64,000 nucleotides of DNA from an uncultured Clostridia bacterium (GTDB taxonomy: Bacteria; Bacillota; Clostridia; UMGS1810), in contig CAKSIN010000002.1 in the NCBI GenBank assembly GCA_934463115.1, forward strand, positions 62,001 through 126,000. Direction: 5' to 3'. Positions 8,254-17,409 of the stretch are shown here, piece by piece. The position numbers were made by a program, and so were the translations under genes. How positions within the stretch are numbered: the first letter of the stretch is position 1; each line of letters begins with the position of its first letter. The notes beneath the pieces were generated by a model that ran no database searches, had not been told where the DNA came from, and was given only the letters and a program-made list of their open reading frames with translations.

Positions 8254-9726
8254 TTGAAATATAAAATAATAGGAATGTCTGTTACAGCCTTGGTGCTGGT
8301 CATGGTCCTTTGTATAAGTTTTATTATGCCGGAGGATAACGGAAAAAGGTATCATCAACATATTGAAGCAGAAGAAAAGGCAGCTTGCTCACACACAGAC
8401 GGAAAATTCTGCACGCATCTTCCTATCATTAAGATAGATACAAATGGCAAGACCATTCCCGGTGAGCCGATTTTAGATGCTTCCAGCGGGCGCACGCTTC
8501 AGTATACTATGTCGGAAACGGGAGAAGAAACCATACTCTCAAAGCTTTCGGTGATTGATAATGTCGGCGAAAATAATCATACCGAAGATGCATCTTCCGT
8601 ATCAAGTGATATCAGAATTCGCATACGCGGCAACTCTTCAAGGCATTTTGAGAAAAAGGGATACATTATTAAAATGATAACCTCCGGGGGATTAAATAAC
8701 CCGCAAAGCCTTATTGGGATGGATGCACATCACGAATGGGCACTTCACGGCCCATATCTTGATAAAACTCTTATCCGCAATTATATTTGCTACAATCTTG
8801 CAGGTGACATTATGGGATATGCTCCCAATGTGCGTTTCTGTGAGCTTATCTTAAATGGTGAATATCGGGGGCTGTATCTGCTTACAGAAACCATAACGGC
8901 AGGAAAGATGGGCGCAAGGCTTGAGCTTTCGGTAAACAAAAAGGACAATTCATTTTCGGGCTATTTGCTAAGACTTGACAGAGGCAGTAATACGGAACTT
9001 AAAAATATAAATAATTTCACGAGCTATACATATAAAACCGACAGCAAGGTTAACATCGTATATCCGGGCAATGCCAATCTTACGCCGTTTCTTGCAAGCG
9101 GAATATGCGAGGATTTTTCGGACTTTGAGAAGGCTCTTTATTCCTACGACTATGACAGTGAAGATTTTGGATATGAAAATTATATTGATGTAAATTCTTT
9201 TATTGATTATTTTCTTATTAATGAATTTACGAGTAACTACGATGCAGGAAGCAAGTCTACATATATATATAAAGGTATAGACGGAAAGCTTCATATGTGC
9301 GTGTGGGATTTTAATAATGCCTTTGATAACTATCAGGAAAACGAAACCTCCCACAGAATATTCCATCTTCAGGACGTCCTTTGGTATGATATGCTTTTCA
9401 AAGACGAGGAGTTTGTGGAAAAGGTAATAAGTCGTTATTACGAATTAGAAAAACAATACTTAAATGAGGAATATATAAATTCCTATATAGACAGCGTAAT
9501 AGAATATTTAGGTCCTGCCATAGACAGAAATTTTGAAAAATGGGGACACACCTTTTTGCCTGAATGGGACCGTCTTTTTGATTTCCACAGAAATTTACAT
9601 TCTTACGATGAGGCGGTAAGTCAGTTAAAGGGCTATATCAAAAATCGCTGTGAATGGATGAATGAAAATATTGACTCGCTCCGACAATACAGCGCCGAAT
9701 CAAAAGTCAAGAATTATAATTATTAA
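8254..9726 (+). CDS. cotH: CotH family protein kinase-like protein, membrane anchored
   Basis: 490 residues. One N-terminal membrane helix (around residues 5-25, an uncleaved anchor or signal) precedes a CotH domain exposed outside the cell. The CotH hallmarks are IRIRGNSSRHFEKKGY (the glycine-serine loop with lysines), WALHGPYLDKTLIRNYI, ELILNGEYRGLYLLTETI, and the acidic metal motif CVWDFNNAFDNY. CotH proteins are atypical kinases, first known from Bacillus spore coats, and many non-spore members occur in surface-polysaccharide loci. The start is TTG 8254, because GTG 8245 is part of the Shine-Dalgarno GGAGGTG itself. Its target here could be a co-encoded surface protein or the glycan, which is inference. 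Confidence 0.86.
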   Translation: MKYKIIGMSVTALVLVMVLCISFIMPEDNGKRYHQHIEAEEKAACSHTDGKFCTHLPIIKIDTNGKTIPGEPILDASSGRTLQYTMSETGEETILSKLSVIDNVGENNHTEDASSVSSDIRIRIRGNSSRHFEKKGYIIKMITSGGLNNPQSLIGMDAHHEWALHGPYLDKTLIRNYICYNLAGDIMGYAPNVRFCELILNGEYRGLYLLTETITAGKMGARLELSVNKKDNSFSGYLLRLDRGSNTELKNINNFTSYTYKTDSKVNIVYPGNANLTPFLASGICEDFSDFEKALYSYDYDSEDFGYENYIDVNSFIDYFLINEFTSNYDAGSKSTYIYKGIDGKLHMCVWDFNNAFDNYQENETSHRIFHLQDVLWYDMLFKDEEFVEKVISRYYELEKQYLNEEYINSYIDSVIEYLGPAIDRNFEKWGHTFLPEWDRLFDFHRNLHSYDEAVSQLKGYIKNRCEWMNENIDSLRQYSAESKVKNYNY

Positions 9727-9755
9727 AACTTTGCAAGATAAGGAGGTAATAAGCA

Positions 9756-11903
9756 GTGAAAAAATATATCATCATTGTTTCTGTTATTATCATGCTCTTT
9801 TTGATGTTTGACATTGCTTATTACCATCTTGGATGGCATATTTCATTTGGAGATAATGAGCCTCGGTGTTTTGTAAAGACAGACGGTAAAAGTATTTTGA
9901 TAAAGTCGGATGAGAAGTTCAAAGAATTTGAAATAAAGGGCGTAAATTTAGGCTCTGCTGTTCCGGGACAGTGGTCTGCCGATTACGCCACCAGTGAAGA
10001 TACCTACCTTCGATGGTTTGAGCAAATTCAGGCAATGGGTGCAAATACCGTCAGGGTTTACGGTGTGCAGTCGGATGTATTTTACAACGCATTTTATAAA
10101 TATAATCAAAATAACAAAAATCCTCTCTATCTACTGCAAGGCGTGCTCGTAAATGATTATGTGCAGTTTTCTCACAGAGATGCTTTTGATAAAGATTTTA
10201 TGGAAAGCTTTGAGGACAACGCCAAAACCGCCGTTGACGTAATTCACGGAAGAAAGAAAATACAGCTTGGAAGACGTGCCTCCTCGGCTTCAGGGTCTTT
10301 TAAAAAGGATGTATCCGATTGGGTGATTGGATATATTCTCGGTATTGATTGGGAACCTTCGACTGTGGCATACACCAATGAGAAATACAAGAATTCAGGT
10401 CTTTCATACAATGGCGAATATATGTATGCAAAGGACATGGCGGCACCTTTTGAAATTATGCTTGCAACTGTAGGCGATAAGCTGATTGAATATGAAACCA
10501 AAAAATATGAAACACAAAGACTTGTTGCCTTTTCAAATCAGCCGGCAACAGATCCTTTTACATATCCCGAAGATGTTGCAAGGCTTTATGAAAAATATGC
10601 TTTTATCAATACGGAGAATATTGCTGTAACGGATGAATTTGTTTCAGGGCAGTTTGCATCCTATCATGTTTATCCTTTTCAGACAGACCTGCTCCAATAT
10701 ATCAATGATTTTGGAGAAACAGAGCCTTGCTATAACGAAAATGGAACCCTTGACGATTACAGAACCTATTTTATGATGCTTGAGTCTCACCACAGCTTGC
10801 CTGTTGTGATTTCTGAATTTGGTATTTCGACAGGAAGAAATGTGGAGCACGAAGCAACAGACAGAGAGGGCGTTTACAGCAGAGTATCGGAAAATGAACA
10901 AGGAAAGGCGCTTGCCGATTGTTGGGAGGACATAAAGCTTGCAGGATTAAATGGAGGGTGTGTGTATTCCTGGCAGGATGATTGGTCAAAACGCACATGG
11001 AATACTTATTATGCCATTAACGAAGAACGCTCTCCTTATTGGTCGGACTATCAGACCAACGGACAGTATTTCGGACTTTTATCCTTTGACACGGGAGAGA
11101 AAAAATCTGTTTGCTATGTTGATGGTGATATATCCGAGTGGAATGAGGATGATAACCTCATAAAAGAAGATATCGAGCTTTCGGTAAAGTATGATGAAAA
11201 GTTTATGTATTTCCTTGTGAAAAAGGAAAACCTTGATTTTTCAAATGATATTATTTTCATACCCATTGATACTACGCAGAAAACAGGAAGTAATTACTGC
11301 AAAGAATACGATGCAAAGTTTGACAGAGAAGCGGACTTTCTACTTGTAATAAACGGCATTGACAACACAAGATTGCTGGTTCAGGAAAGATATGAGGCAC
11401 TTCGCTCTACATATTCTCAAAGAATTAACGGCTTTGACACATACAGAAAAGAAAACATTCCCGAAAAAAATTCTCCCATCTTTGTGCCGATAAATACTAT
11501 TGTTGAGAAAAAGGTTTTAAGCGAAAATCCTCTTGAGAGAAATATTGATATTTTGATTGAAACAGGAAAGCTTCTTTACGGTAATGCCAATCCTAAAAGC
11601 CAAGAGTTTAATTCTCTTGCAGATTTTATATCAGCAGGCGATTACATAGAGATTAGAATCCCGTGGCAGTTGCTCAATTTTTCTGATCCGTCCAGAATGC
11701 AAATTCATGACGATTATTATGACGGAAACTACGGCATAAAAAATATAACTATCAGCGAAATATATATAGGGGCAGGAAGTAAAAGCGAGATGATTGCCCT
11801 AAAAAAATTAAAGCTCAAGGGTTGGGGCAACAAGGTAACATATCACGAAAGACTCAAACAATCATATTATATAATGCAGAGGTTATGGAAAGGGTGTGAG
11901 TGA
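9756..11903 (+). CDS. Membrane-anchored glycoside hydrolase-like protein with CBM9-like C-terminus
   Basis: 715 residues. One N-terminal hydrophobic anchor (5-25) leads to an extracellular TIM-barrel-like domain of the clan-A glycosidase type. It opens with the GH2-like FEIKGVNLG and TVRVYG strands. A probable acid/base glutamate is in GIDWEPS (E200), and a probable nucleophile is in VISEFG (E354). The C-terminal third has a DGDISEW...KYDEKFMYFLV stretch that resembles CBM9/DOMON beta-sandwich domains. In a synthase operon such an enzyme could trim, edit or release the polymer, like the glycosidases in cellulose and PNAG loci. The exact GH family was not recognised. GTG start, with AGGAGGT at 9741-9747. 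Confidence 0.72.
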   Translation: MKKYIIIVSVIIMLFLMFDIAYYHLGWHISFGDNEPRCFVKTDGKSILIKSDEKFKEFEIKGVNLGSAVPGQWSADYATSEDTYLRWFEQIQAMGANTVRVYGVQSDVFYNAFYKYNQNNKNPLYLLQGVLVNDYVQFSHRDAFDKDFMESFEDNAKTAVDVIHGRKKIQLGRRASSASGSFKKDVSDWVIGYILGIDWEPSTVAYTNEKYKNSGLSYNGEYMYAKDMAAPFEIMLATVGDKLIEYETKKYETQRLVAFSNQPATDPFTYPEDVARLYEKYAFINTENIAVTDEFVSGQFASYHVYPFQTDLLQYINDFGETEPCYNENGTLDDYRTYFMMLESHHSLPVVISEFGISTGRNVEHEATDREGVYSRVSENEQGKALADCWEDIKLAGLNGGCVYSWQDDWSKRTWNTYYAINEERSPYWSDYQTNGQYFGLLSFDTGEKKSVCYVDGDISEWNEDDNLIKEDIELSVKYDEKFMYFLVKKENLDFSNDIIFIPIDTTQKTGSNYCKEYDAKFDREADFLLVINGIDNTRLLVQERYEALRSTYSQRINGFDTYRKENIPEKNSPIFVPINTIVEKKVLSENPLERNIDILIETGKLLYGNANPKSQEFNSLADFISAGDYIEIRIPWQLLNFSDPSRMQIHDDYYDGNYGIKNITISEIYIGAGSKSEMIALKKLKLKGWGNKVTYHERLKQSYYIMQRLWKGCE

Positions 11904-13012
11904 AAATGAAAATAGAGATTATGATTTATGTTTATATCGCAATATGCATCAGCATGATAGCATTTAACATAGTCTATGTTTTTGTTTTGCGTCACAGTGA
12001 GAAAGCACTCAGCAATAATTCTCAAAAACTCAAAAAAATCATTTGTGACCAGATAGAAGTTATCAAAGTCGGCAAAGAAATCTCAGAAAAACATATAAAA
12101 TATCTTTGCAAAAAGCTTGACAGAACCGCCGGAATTACGGCATTTGACAGAGCACTTGAAAGTGTTTCCCGAAAAGAGCCTGATATGGCACAGAAATATC
12201 TTGTTGAAATATTTTGTGTATTTGAATATCTTACTCATCGTTACATAAGCAAGGATACCATAAAAATTGCATATTTTCCTTACATACTTCACAAATACAA
12301 CATACTAAAGCATTATGATAGTGAAAAAGTGCTTGATGCTCTTTTGAATCTTTTAAGGTCTGTAAATGTATATTGCAGAGAAAATACCTTAAAAGCACTT
12401 TACAGCATGCAAAGACCTGATGTTGTTGTGGCATCCTTAAAAATCATAGACAAAAACTTATCCTTCCATCACTCAAAGCTTATTTATGACGGACTTTTGA
12501 ATTACACTGGGGATAAAGAAAGCTTAAAAGATATGCTTTTTGAAAGCTTTAATGCATATTCCACCGGAATGCAGCTTAATATTTTGAATTACTTCCGTTT
12601 TGGCAATATCCGCTGTGATAAAGAAATGCTGGAGCTTTTATCAAACGAAAAGGCAGATAGCGAGCTTCGTTTTGCAGCTATTCGATACTTTGAAAAATTC
12701 CCGATTAAGGAAGCTGAAAGCAGTATTTGGGCGATAGCGGAAAATTTGGAAGATCGCACATGGGAATATCAGGCGATTGCCTCATCTGCACTGAAATCAT
12801 ATCCCGGCGATGTTACTTTCAGAATATTGGTCGAAAACCTTTCAAGCTCTAACTGGTACGTAAGACAGAATAGTGCAATAAGCCTTGAAAAACTTGGATA
12901 TAGATATCACGATTTGATAAATGTTTTTGACGGAAACGACAGATACGCAAGAGAAATTATGCGCTACCGTCTTGATAAGAGAAATGCAGAAAAGGAGGCG
13001 GTGAAATCATAA
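11900..13012 (+). CDS. HEAT-repeat protein with N-terminal membrane anchor
   Basis: 370 residues. A single N-terminal membrane helix (about residues 6-30) is followed by a cytosolic all-helical solenoid with HEAT-like repeats, such as LLNLLRSVNVYCRENTLKAL and EDRTWEYQAIASSALKS followed by a SSNWYVRQNSAISLEKLG segment. No catalytic motif is seen, so it is probably a scaffold. It overlaps the previous gene by 4 bases and the GT2 gene by 1 (TAATG), which indicates tight stoichiometry and suggests it contacts the synthase. The start could be GTG 11900 or ATG 11906. Confidence 0.75.
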   Translation: MKMKIEIMIYVYIAICISMIAFNIVYVFVLRHSEKALSNNSQKLKKIICDQIEVIKVGKEISEKHIKYLCKKLDRTAGITAFDRALESVSRKEPDMAQKYLVEIFCVFEYLTHRYISKDTIKIAYFPYILHKYNILKHYDSEKVLDALLNLLRSVNVYCRENTLKALYSMQRPDVVVASLKIIDKNLSFHHSKLIYDGLLNYTGDKESLKDMLFESFNAYSTGMQLNILNYFRFGNIRCDKEMLELLSNEKADSELRFAAIRYFEKFPIKEAESSIWAIAENLEDRTWEYQAIASSALKSYPGDVTFRILVENLSSSNWYVRQNSAISLEKLGYRYHDLINVFDGNDRYAREIMRYRLDKRNAEKEAVKS

Positions 13013-14415
13013 TGGAAATGGAAACAATAAAAAATGTTTTTGACATTATCAGCATTTGCTTTGTCATATATCTCATCGGCTACTCTACATTTTTGTTTTT
13101 ATCGGTGGTTGTGGGTGCATCAACTCTTTACAGAAAAAAGATGCAAGACAGACTGATGAATAAGTTTACAGATAACTATTTTGTGCCAATAACAATAGTG
13201 GTTCCGGCATATAACGAGGAAGTAACGGTTGTGCAGACTGTCAAATCCTTACTTTCGCTGGATTATAAACTTTACGAGATTATCGTTGTGGATGACGGCT
13301 CAAAGGATGAAACATCGCGCGTTTTAATTGAAGCATATAATATGCAGCCTGTAAGACGACCTCTCCACAGAAGTATAGCCTGTCAGCCGGAGGAATTTAT
13401 TTATGAATCTTATGAGCAGAAGGTTCCTCTTACTCTTATTCGCAAGAAAAACGGCGGTAAAGCAGATGCTCTTAATATGGGTATCAATGCTGCACAGTAT
13501 CCGTACTTTATCTGTATGGATGCAGACTCCGTTCTGCAGTATGATTCCTTAAAAAAGATTGTAATTCCCGTTTTGGAAGAAGAAAATGTGGTTGCGGTAG
13601 GCGGAACGGTAAGACCTTGTAATGATGTAACGCTCAAAAGTGGCAGAGTTATAAAATACAGACTGCCTAAGAATATTTTAGCTTGTATGCAGCTCTTGGA
13701 ATACGACCGTTCTTTCTTGGCGTCAAGAATTTTATTTGACCATTTTAATGGCTCACTGATTATATCGGGAGCGTTTGGAATGTTCAAAAAAGAAACAGTT
13801 ATTGCAGCAGGCGGCTATGACCACGGCACAATGGGCGAAGATATGGAGCTTGTGGTAAAGCTTCATTCCTTCTGCCTTACAAATCAGATTCCATATTCTA
13901 TTAAATATGCAACCGATGCAATATGTTGGACTCAGGTGCCTGAAAAATTAGGAGATTTGAAAAAACAGCGTAAACGCTGGCATCTTGGACTTTTTCAGAC
14001 AATGTGGAAGCATAAAAAGATGATGGCAAATCCTAAATTCGGTGCAGTTGGTTTTATTTCATATATGTACTTTTTGCTGTATGAATTACTTTCACCGTTT
14101 ATTGAAGTTTTCGGCGTGTTCACAATGGTAGCGGCATTCTTTTTAGACTTACTCAATTTGCCGTTTATGCTCCTTTTTATGCTGATTTATGCGTCATATA
14201 ACTCCATACTGACACTCACGGCATTTTTCTCAAGAATACAGACCATTGATTTGACAGTTACCTTCAAAGACTGTATGAAAGCCATAATGCTCTGCTTCTT
14301 TGAGGTTACAACTTTAAGGTTTATAATGGCATTTGTAAGACTTACGGCGTTCAAGGGCTATAAAAAGAAAAAACTTGATTGGGGACGCATTGAACGAAAG
14401 AAGATGAATATTTAA
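13012..14415 (+). CDS. Processive family 2 glycosyltransferase (BcsA/IcaA-like synthase)
   Basis: 467 residues, with one N-terminal membrane helix and at least three at the C-terminus. The catalytic GT-A domain carries all the processive-synthase motifs: ITIVVPAYNEE, VVDDGSKDET, CMDADSV (the DxD-type metal site), TMGEDMEL (catalytic base region) and KKQRKRWHLG (QxxRW). It would polymerise a sugar from a nucleotide donor and thread it through the membrane, as in cellulose, PNAG or hyaluronan synthesis. There is no PilZ domain, so c-di-GMP does not act on the enzyme the way it does on BcsA. Control may be at the RNA level instead. It has a Shine-Dalgarno AAAGGAGGCG at 12991-13000. The donor sugar cannot be read from sequence. 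Confidence 0.88.
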   Translation: MEMETIKNVFDIISICFVIYLIGYSTFLFLSVVVGASTLYRKKMQDRLMNKFTDNYFVPITIVVPAYNEEVTVVQTVKSLLSLDYKLYEIIVVDDGSKDETSRVLIEAYNMQPVRRPLHRSIACQPEEFIYESYEQKVPLTLIRKKNGGKADALNMGINAAQYPYFICMDADSVLQYDSLKKIVIPVLEEENVVAVGGTVRPCNDVTLKSGRVIKYRLPKNILACMQLLEYDRSFLASRILFDHFNGSLIISGAFGMFKKETVIAAGGYDHGTMGEDMELVVKLHSFCLTNQIPYSIKYATDAICWTQVPEKLGDLKKQRKRWHLGLFQTMWKHKKMMANPKFGAVGFISYMYFLLYELLSPFIEVFGVFTMVAAFFLDLLNLPFMLLFMLIYASYNSILTLTAFFSRIQTIDLTVTFKDCMKAIMLCFFEVTTLRFIMAFVRLTAFKGYKKKKLDWGRIERKKMNI

Positions 14416-14437
14416 CAGAGGCGAGGTGATTTGATAA

Positions 14438-16327
14438 ATGAGAAAATGTATGATTGCAATATTCCTGTTGATTATTTTTGGTGCTCAGCCGGTTTTTGCA
14501 GAGGTTTATACTACTGAAAAAACCGAGGGTTTGGGAGATTGTATCTATGTAGCGGGAAGTCCTGATAATTATCCGGTTGAATTTTATGACGAGGAAAATA
14601 ACGCATACTGTGGTATTATTCCCGATATGCTGAGGATTATCTCTGAACGCTCAGGTGTGGATTTTGTTTATATCAATGGCAATAAAGCTGATAAAAATAC
14701 AATGGGAGAAAATTTGCAGGTGGAGATTGTTTCTTCTTCCGAAAATATCAGCACCCTGCCTTATTATAAGGATTATTTAGAGCTCGTATCCTTTGAAAAA
14801 GACGGTAAAACAGTGAAATCTGGTCTTGTTTTCACAAGCCTTACGGATGATGTACTGATTTCAAAAACCAAAGCTGCAGCAAGTGAGATCCCGGAAGATG
14901 TCAAAAGCGGAATATATCTTTCTTATGCAACCGAAAATACAAAGATAAATTACATTTGGATTGTAATAGCACTTGTTTTTTGCTTGAGCTTGCTTGTCTC
15001 TGTAATTCTGTTGATTTTTCGCATCAAACGCATCCGCAAAGAAAATGAGGCGGATAAGATGACAGACTCCGAGACCGGAATGGGAAATCTGCAATTTTTC
15101 AAATATCATTTCAGATACACTATAGGCGATATCTCAAGAAGCCTTTATTATATTGCATATATTGTTTTAGACAGCAGCTATCTTCGTTCTTATCACGGCG
15201 ACAGTTCTTTTGACGATGTACTCAAATACACAGCATCCGTTCTTTTGGAGCATACGGGCGACAGAGAAATCTCTGCACGAATTACCGAAAACGGCTTTGC
15301 CTTTGCGTTTCAATCAACAAATGATGATGACGCAAAAAAAAGACTCACCGAAGTTATGAATAAGCTCAACAGTTTTGAAGCTGTGAAGGAGAAAAACAAC
15401 AAACTTGTGTTTCACTCTGCCGTTTTTCATCTTGGAAGTTCTGACAGAAATTGTGAAATTCTTCTTTTTAATCTCAGAAAGAACTGTAACAGAATTTTTG
15501 GTACGGAAAAGCAGATTGTTTTCTGCGATATTCATTCTATAAATATGATTCAAGAAAAAAAGAAAATCACCGAAAGCATCTTGAAGGGTTTTGAGAAAAA
15601 CGAATTCAAGATGTATCTGCAGTTTATTGTTGATAACAAAACCAAGAAAATTGTTTCAGCAGAAGCTCTTTCAAGGTGGGATAGTCCTGATAAAGGACTT
15701 GTTGGTCCCGGTAAATATATTGGGAACATGGAAATAGCAGGGCTTATAGGCAAGCACGACTTTTATATGTTTGAGCTTGCCTGTCGTCAGCTTGAAAAAT
15801 GGAAGGGTACGGCTTTTGAAAATATCGCTCTTTCCTGTAACTTTACAAGAATAACCCTTTCGGAAGAAAATTTTATTGATAAACTCAAGATGATTTCAAA
15901 CAGTTATTCTTTTGATAAATCAAAGATTGCTATTGAAATTACCGAACATGCTATGGAAAAGGACAGAGAAACTGCAACGAATAATGTAAAGTTGTGTAAA
16001 GAAATTGGGTTCAGAGTGTATCTTGACGATTTGGGAAGCGGCTACACATCCCTTGCCAATTTATGTGATTATCCAATCGATGTTGTAAAAATTGACCGTG
16101 ATATTTTACTCAAAACCGAAAATGAAAAAGGTAAAGACCTGTTTACAGGAATTATTGCTCTTGCGCACAGCCTGAATATTAAAGTTATTTGCGAGGGTGT
16201 AGAAACAGAAGAACAAAACACACTTGTATCTTCATCTGCTTGCGACTTTGTTCAGGGATGGTATTATTCCAAAGCACTTCCTTTGGAGGAATGTGAGTCA
16301 TTTATAGATAAATATGAAAATCGGTGA
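14438..16327 (+). CDS. Transmembrane c-di-GMP phosphodiesterase: sensor, degenerate GGDEF, EAL
   Basis: 629 residues. A cleavable-looking signal (1-21, QPVFA-E) is followed by a short extracellular domain (about 28-165) reminiscent of family-3 solute-binding proteins (YPVEFYDEEN...GIIPDML). One membrane helix (172-194) leads to a GGDEF-like domain in which the GGDEF loop is replaced by TENGF, so no cyclase activity is expected. A full EAL domain follows: AEALSRW (E409), SCNFTR, IEITE, YLDDLGSGYTS, VKIDRD, CEGVETEEQ and QGWYYSKAL. All metal and catalytic residues I can check are present. As last gene of a riboswitch-controlled operon it could lower c-di-GMP in response to an outside ligand, which would give feedback on its own transcription. 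Confidence 0.9.
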   Translation: MRKCMIAIFLLIIFGAQPVFAEVYTTEKTEGLGDCIYVAGSPDNYPVEFYDEENNAYCGIIPDMLRIISERSGVDFVYINGNKADKNTMGENLQVEIVSSSENISTLPYYKDYLELVSFEKDGKTVKSGLVFTSLTDDVLISKTKAAASEIPEDVKSGIYLSYATENTKINYIWIVIALVFCLSLLVSVILLIFRIKRIRKENEADKMTDSETGMGNLQFFKYHFRYTIGDISRSLYYIAYIVLDSSYLRSYHGDSSFDDVLKYTASVLLEHTGDREISARITENGFAFAFQSTNDDDAKKRLTEVMNKLNSFEAVKEKNNKLVFHSAVFHLGSSDRNCEILLFNLRKNCNRIFGTEKQIVFCDIHSINMIQEKKKITESILKGFEKNEFKMYLQFIVDNKTKKIVSAEALSRWDSPDKGLVGPGKYIGNMEIAGLIGKHDFYMFELACRQLEKWKGTAFENIALSCNFTRITLSEENFIDKLKMISNSYSFDKSKIAIEITEHAMEKDRETATNNVKLCKEIGFRVYLDDLGSGYTSLANLCDYPIDVVKIDRDILLKTENEKGKDLFTGIIALAHSLNIKVICEGVETEEQNTLVSSSACDFVQGWYYSKALPLEECESFIDKYENR

Positions 16328-16400
16328 TCATTTAGCATAACAAAAAATATGTATATACAAGCGATATACGATTCATAAAATATTTCATGTACTACACCGA

Positions 16401-16434
16401 AGCCTATCACTCCGCAAAGTGATAGGCTTTTTTT
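16401..16434 (+). terminator. Rho-independent terminator closing the c-di-GMP operon
   Basis: A perfect 11-base stem (16401-16411 with 16418-16428), a 6-base loop, and TTTTTTT from 16428. It lies 73 bases after the EAL gene stop, so it defines the 3' boundary of the operon. Confidence 0.95.
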
Positions 16435-16451
16435 GTTGCTGATTGCATATA

Positions 16452-16480
16452 TTGACAATCATTTTAGTATTTGATAAAAT
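16452..16480 (+). promoter_or_regulatory. Sigma-A-like promoter
   Basis: TTGACA (16452-16457), a 17-base spacer, and TAAAAT (16475-16480). It lies about 85 bases before a degraded open frame, so it may be a leftover of an element gene. Confidence 0.7.
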
Positions 16481-16564
16481 AATTTTGAAATACAGGAACA
16501 TTTTACATATACCTATGTCGTTATATATTAGATAACACTATTCTTGGAAAGGAAGTGAATAAAA

Positions 16565-17068
16565 ATGGATATGAAAGTGCATCTCCCTGCGGTTACTTTA
16601 CCCTTGGAAAAAGGTTTGGAGTATTATTATGCTAATTCAAAGTTCTTGCCTATCTTTTACAGAATCCCAAAAGAGATTTTGGAGGTCAGAGGTAAAGAGC
16701 TTATGTGGATTCCACGCACACCGGCTTCAGCCTTTTATGATGCAGAGGTTATAAGATTTGTGGAAAGTGATATTTTTATGAACGGGCTTATAAACTGTGT
16801 CGCATATATGGTGTGGCCGTATTTGAATGTAAGTCCAAAAATGGAAGTCTATTCAAATCACGACACTGCTTGGATAATTGCTTACTCTCTGCCGATATGG
16901 ATAAGAGGATTTATTGACTATGACGGAATGTGGGATGCAAGAGAACTAAGCACCCTATTGTGTCGCTTGATGCGGAAATCGAACAATATACCAAGTATAA
17001 TAACGGACAGGAGTTGGATTTTGAAGATATTACAGCAAACACAGAGGAACAAGTATTATCGGAGGTGA
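16565..17068 (+). pseudogene. Unrecognised open frame, chimeric with an element remnant
   Basis: 167 codons with a good Shine-Dalgarno (GGAAAGGAAGTG) and start. The first 125 residues form a plausible soluble protein with no motif that I recognise. From about base 16955 the real coding signal switches to the +2 frame, where sigma-factor sequence is seen, so the last 40 residues in this frame (rich in S, I, Q and R) are probably out-of-frame noise. I read it as the 5' part of a gene joined by deletion to a different one. Confidence 0.5.
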
Positions 17069-17187
17069 TGGTAAAACAGTTTACGGATAGCTTGTCTGAA
17101 AAGTACAAAAAAATACTTGAAATGAGATTGGAGGGGCATACACAAGAAGAAATTTCAGAAGCACTCGGTTACAAAAACCACAAATGA
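16930..17187 (+). pseudogene. Sigma-70-family factor fragment (region 4), probably from a conjugative element
   Basis: About 80 codons overlapping the previous frame. The sequence begins KHPIVSLDAEIEQYTKYN, typical of the linker of small sigma factors carried by Firmicutes integrative elements. It contains SEKYKKILEMRLEGHTQEE, then ISEALGYKN, the helix-turn-helix of sigma region 4. It ends abruptly at the turn after the recognition helix, and the last helix is lost. There is no credible own start, since GTG 16930 has no ribosome site. Confidence 0.65.
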
Positions 17188-17392
17188 AAAATTTTACAAC
17201 GGCAATAAAAAGACATATTGGTTACACAAGCAAGGCAAGAAAACCCATCGGGATATTCTGCGTGATGATGTAGATTTTGCGGTTAAAACCGCCGGAAATC
17301 TTATGAAATTTGAACGGATAATGATAAATATAGGATATACATTTAATCGAAATATTTTGTCTGCACATCCGTCTGTCATTACGCTGTTTTAA
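17174..17392 (+). pseudogene. Relaxase/mobilisation protein C-terminal fragment
   Basis: Frame 2 is open without a start. It reads NEKFYNGNKKTYWLHKQGKK and then THRDILRDDVDFAVKTAGN, MKFERIMINIGY, and stops at TAA 17390-17392. The HKQGKKTHRDILRDDVD block resembles the C-terminal part of relaxases of Firmicutes mobile elements. It begins where the sigma fragment breaks off, so two formerly separate element genes are now fused back to back. The HUH or tyrosine nuclease part is absent. Confidence 0.6.
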
Positions 17393-17409
17393 TTAATACA
17401 ATAATTGCA

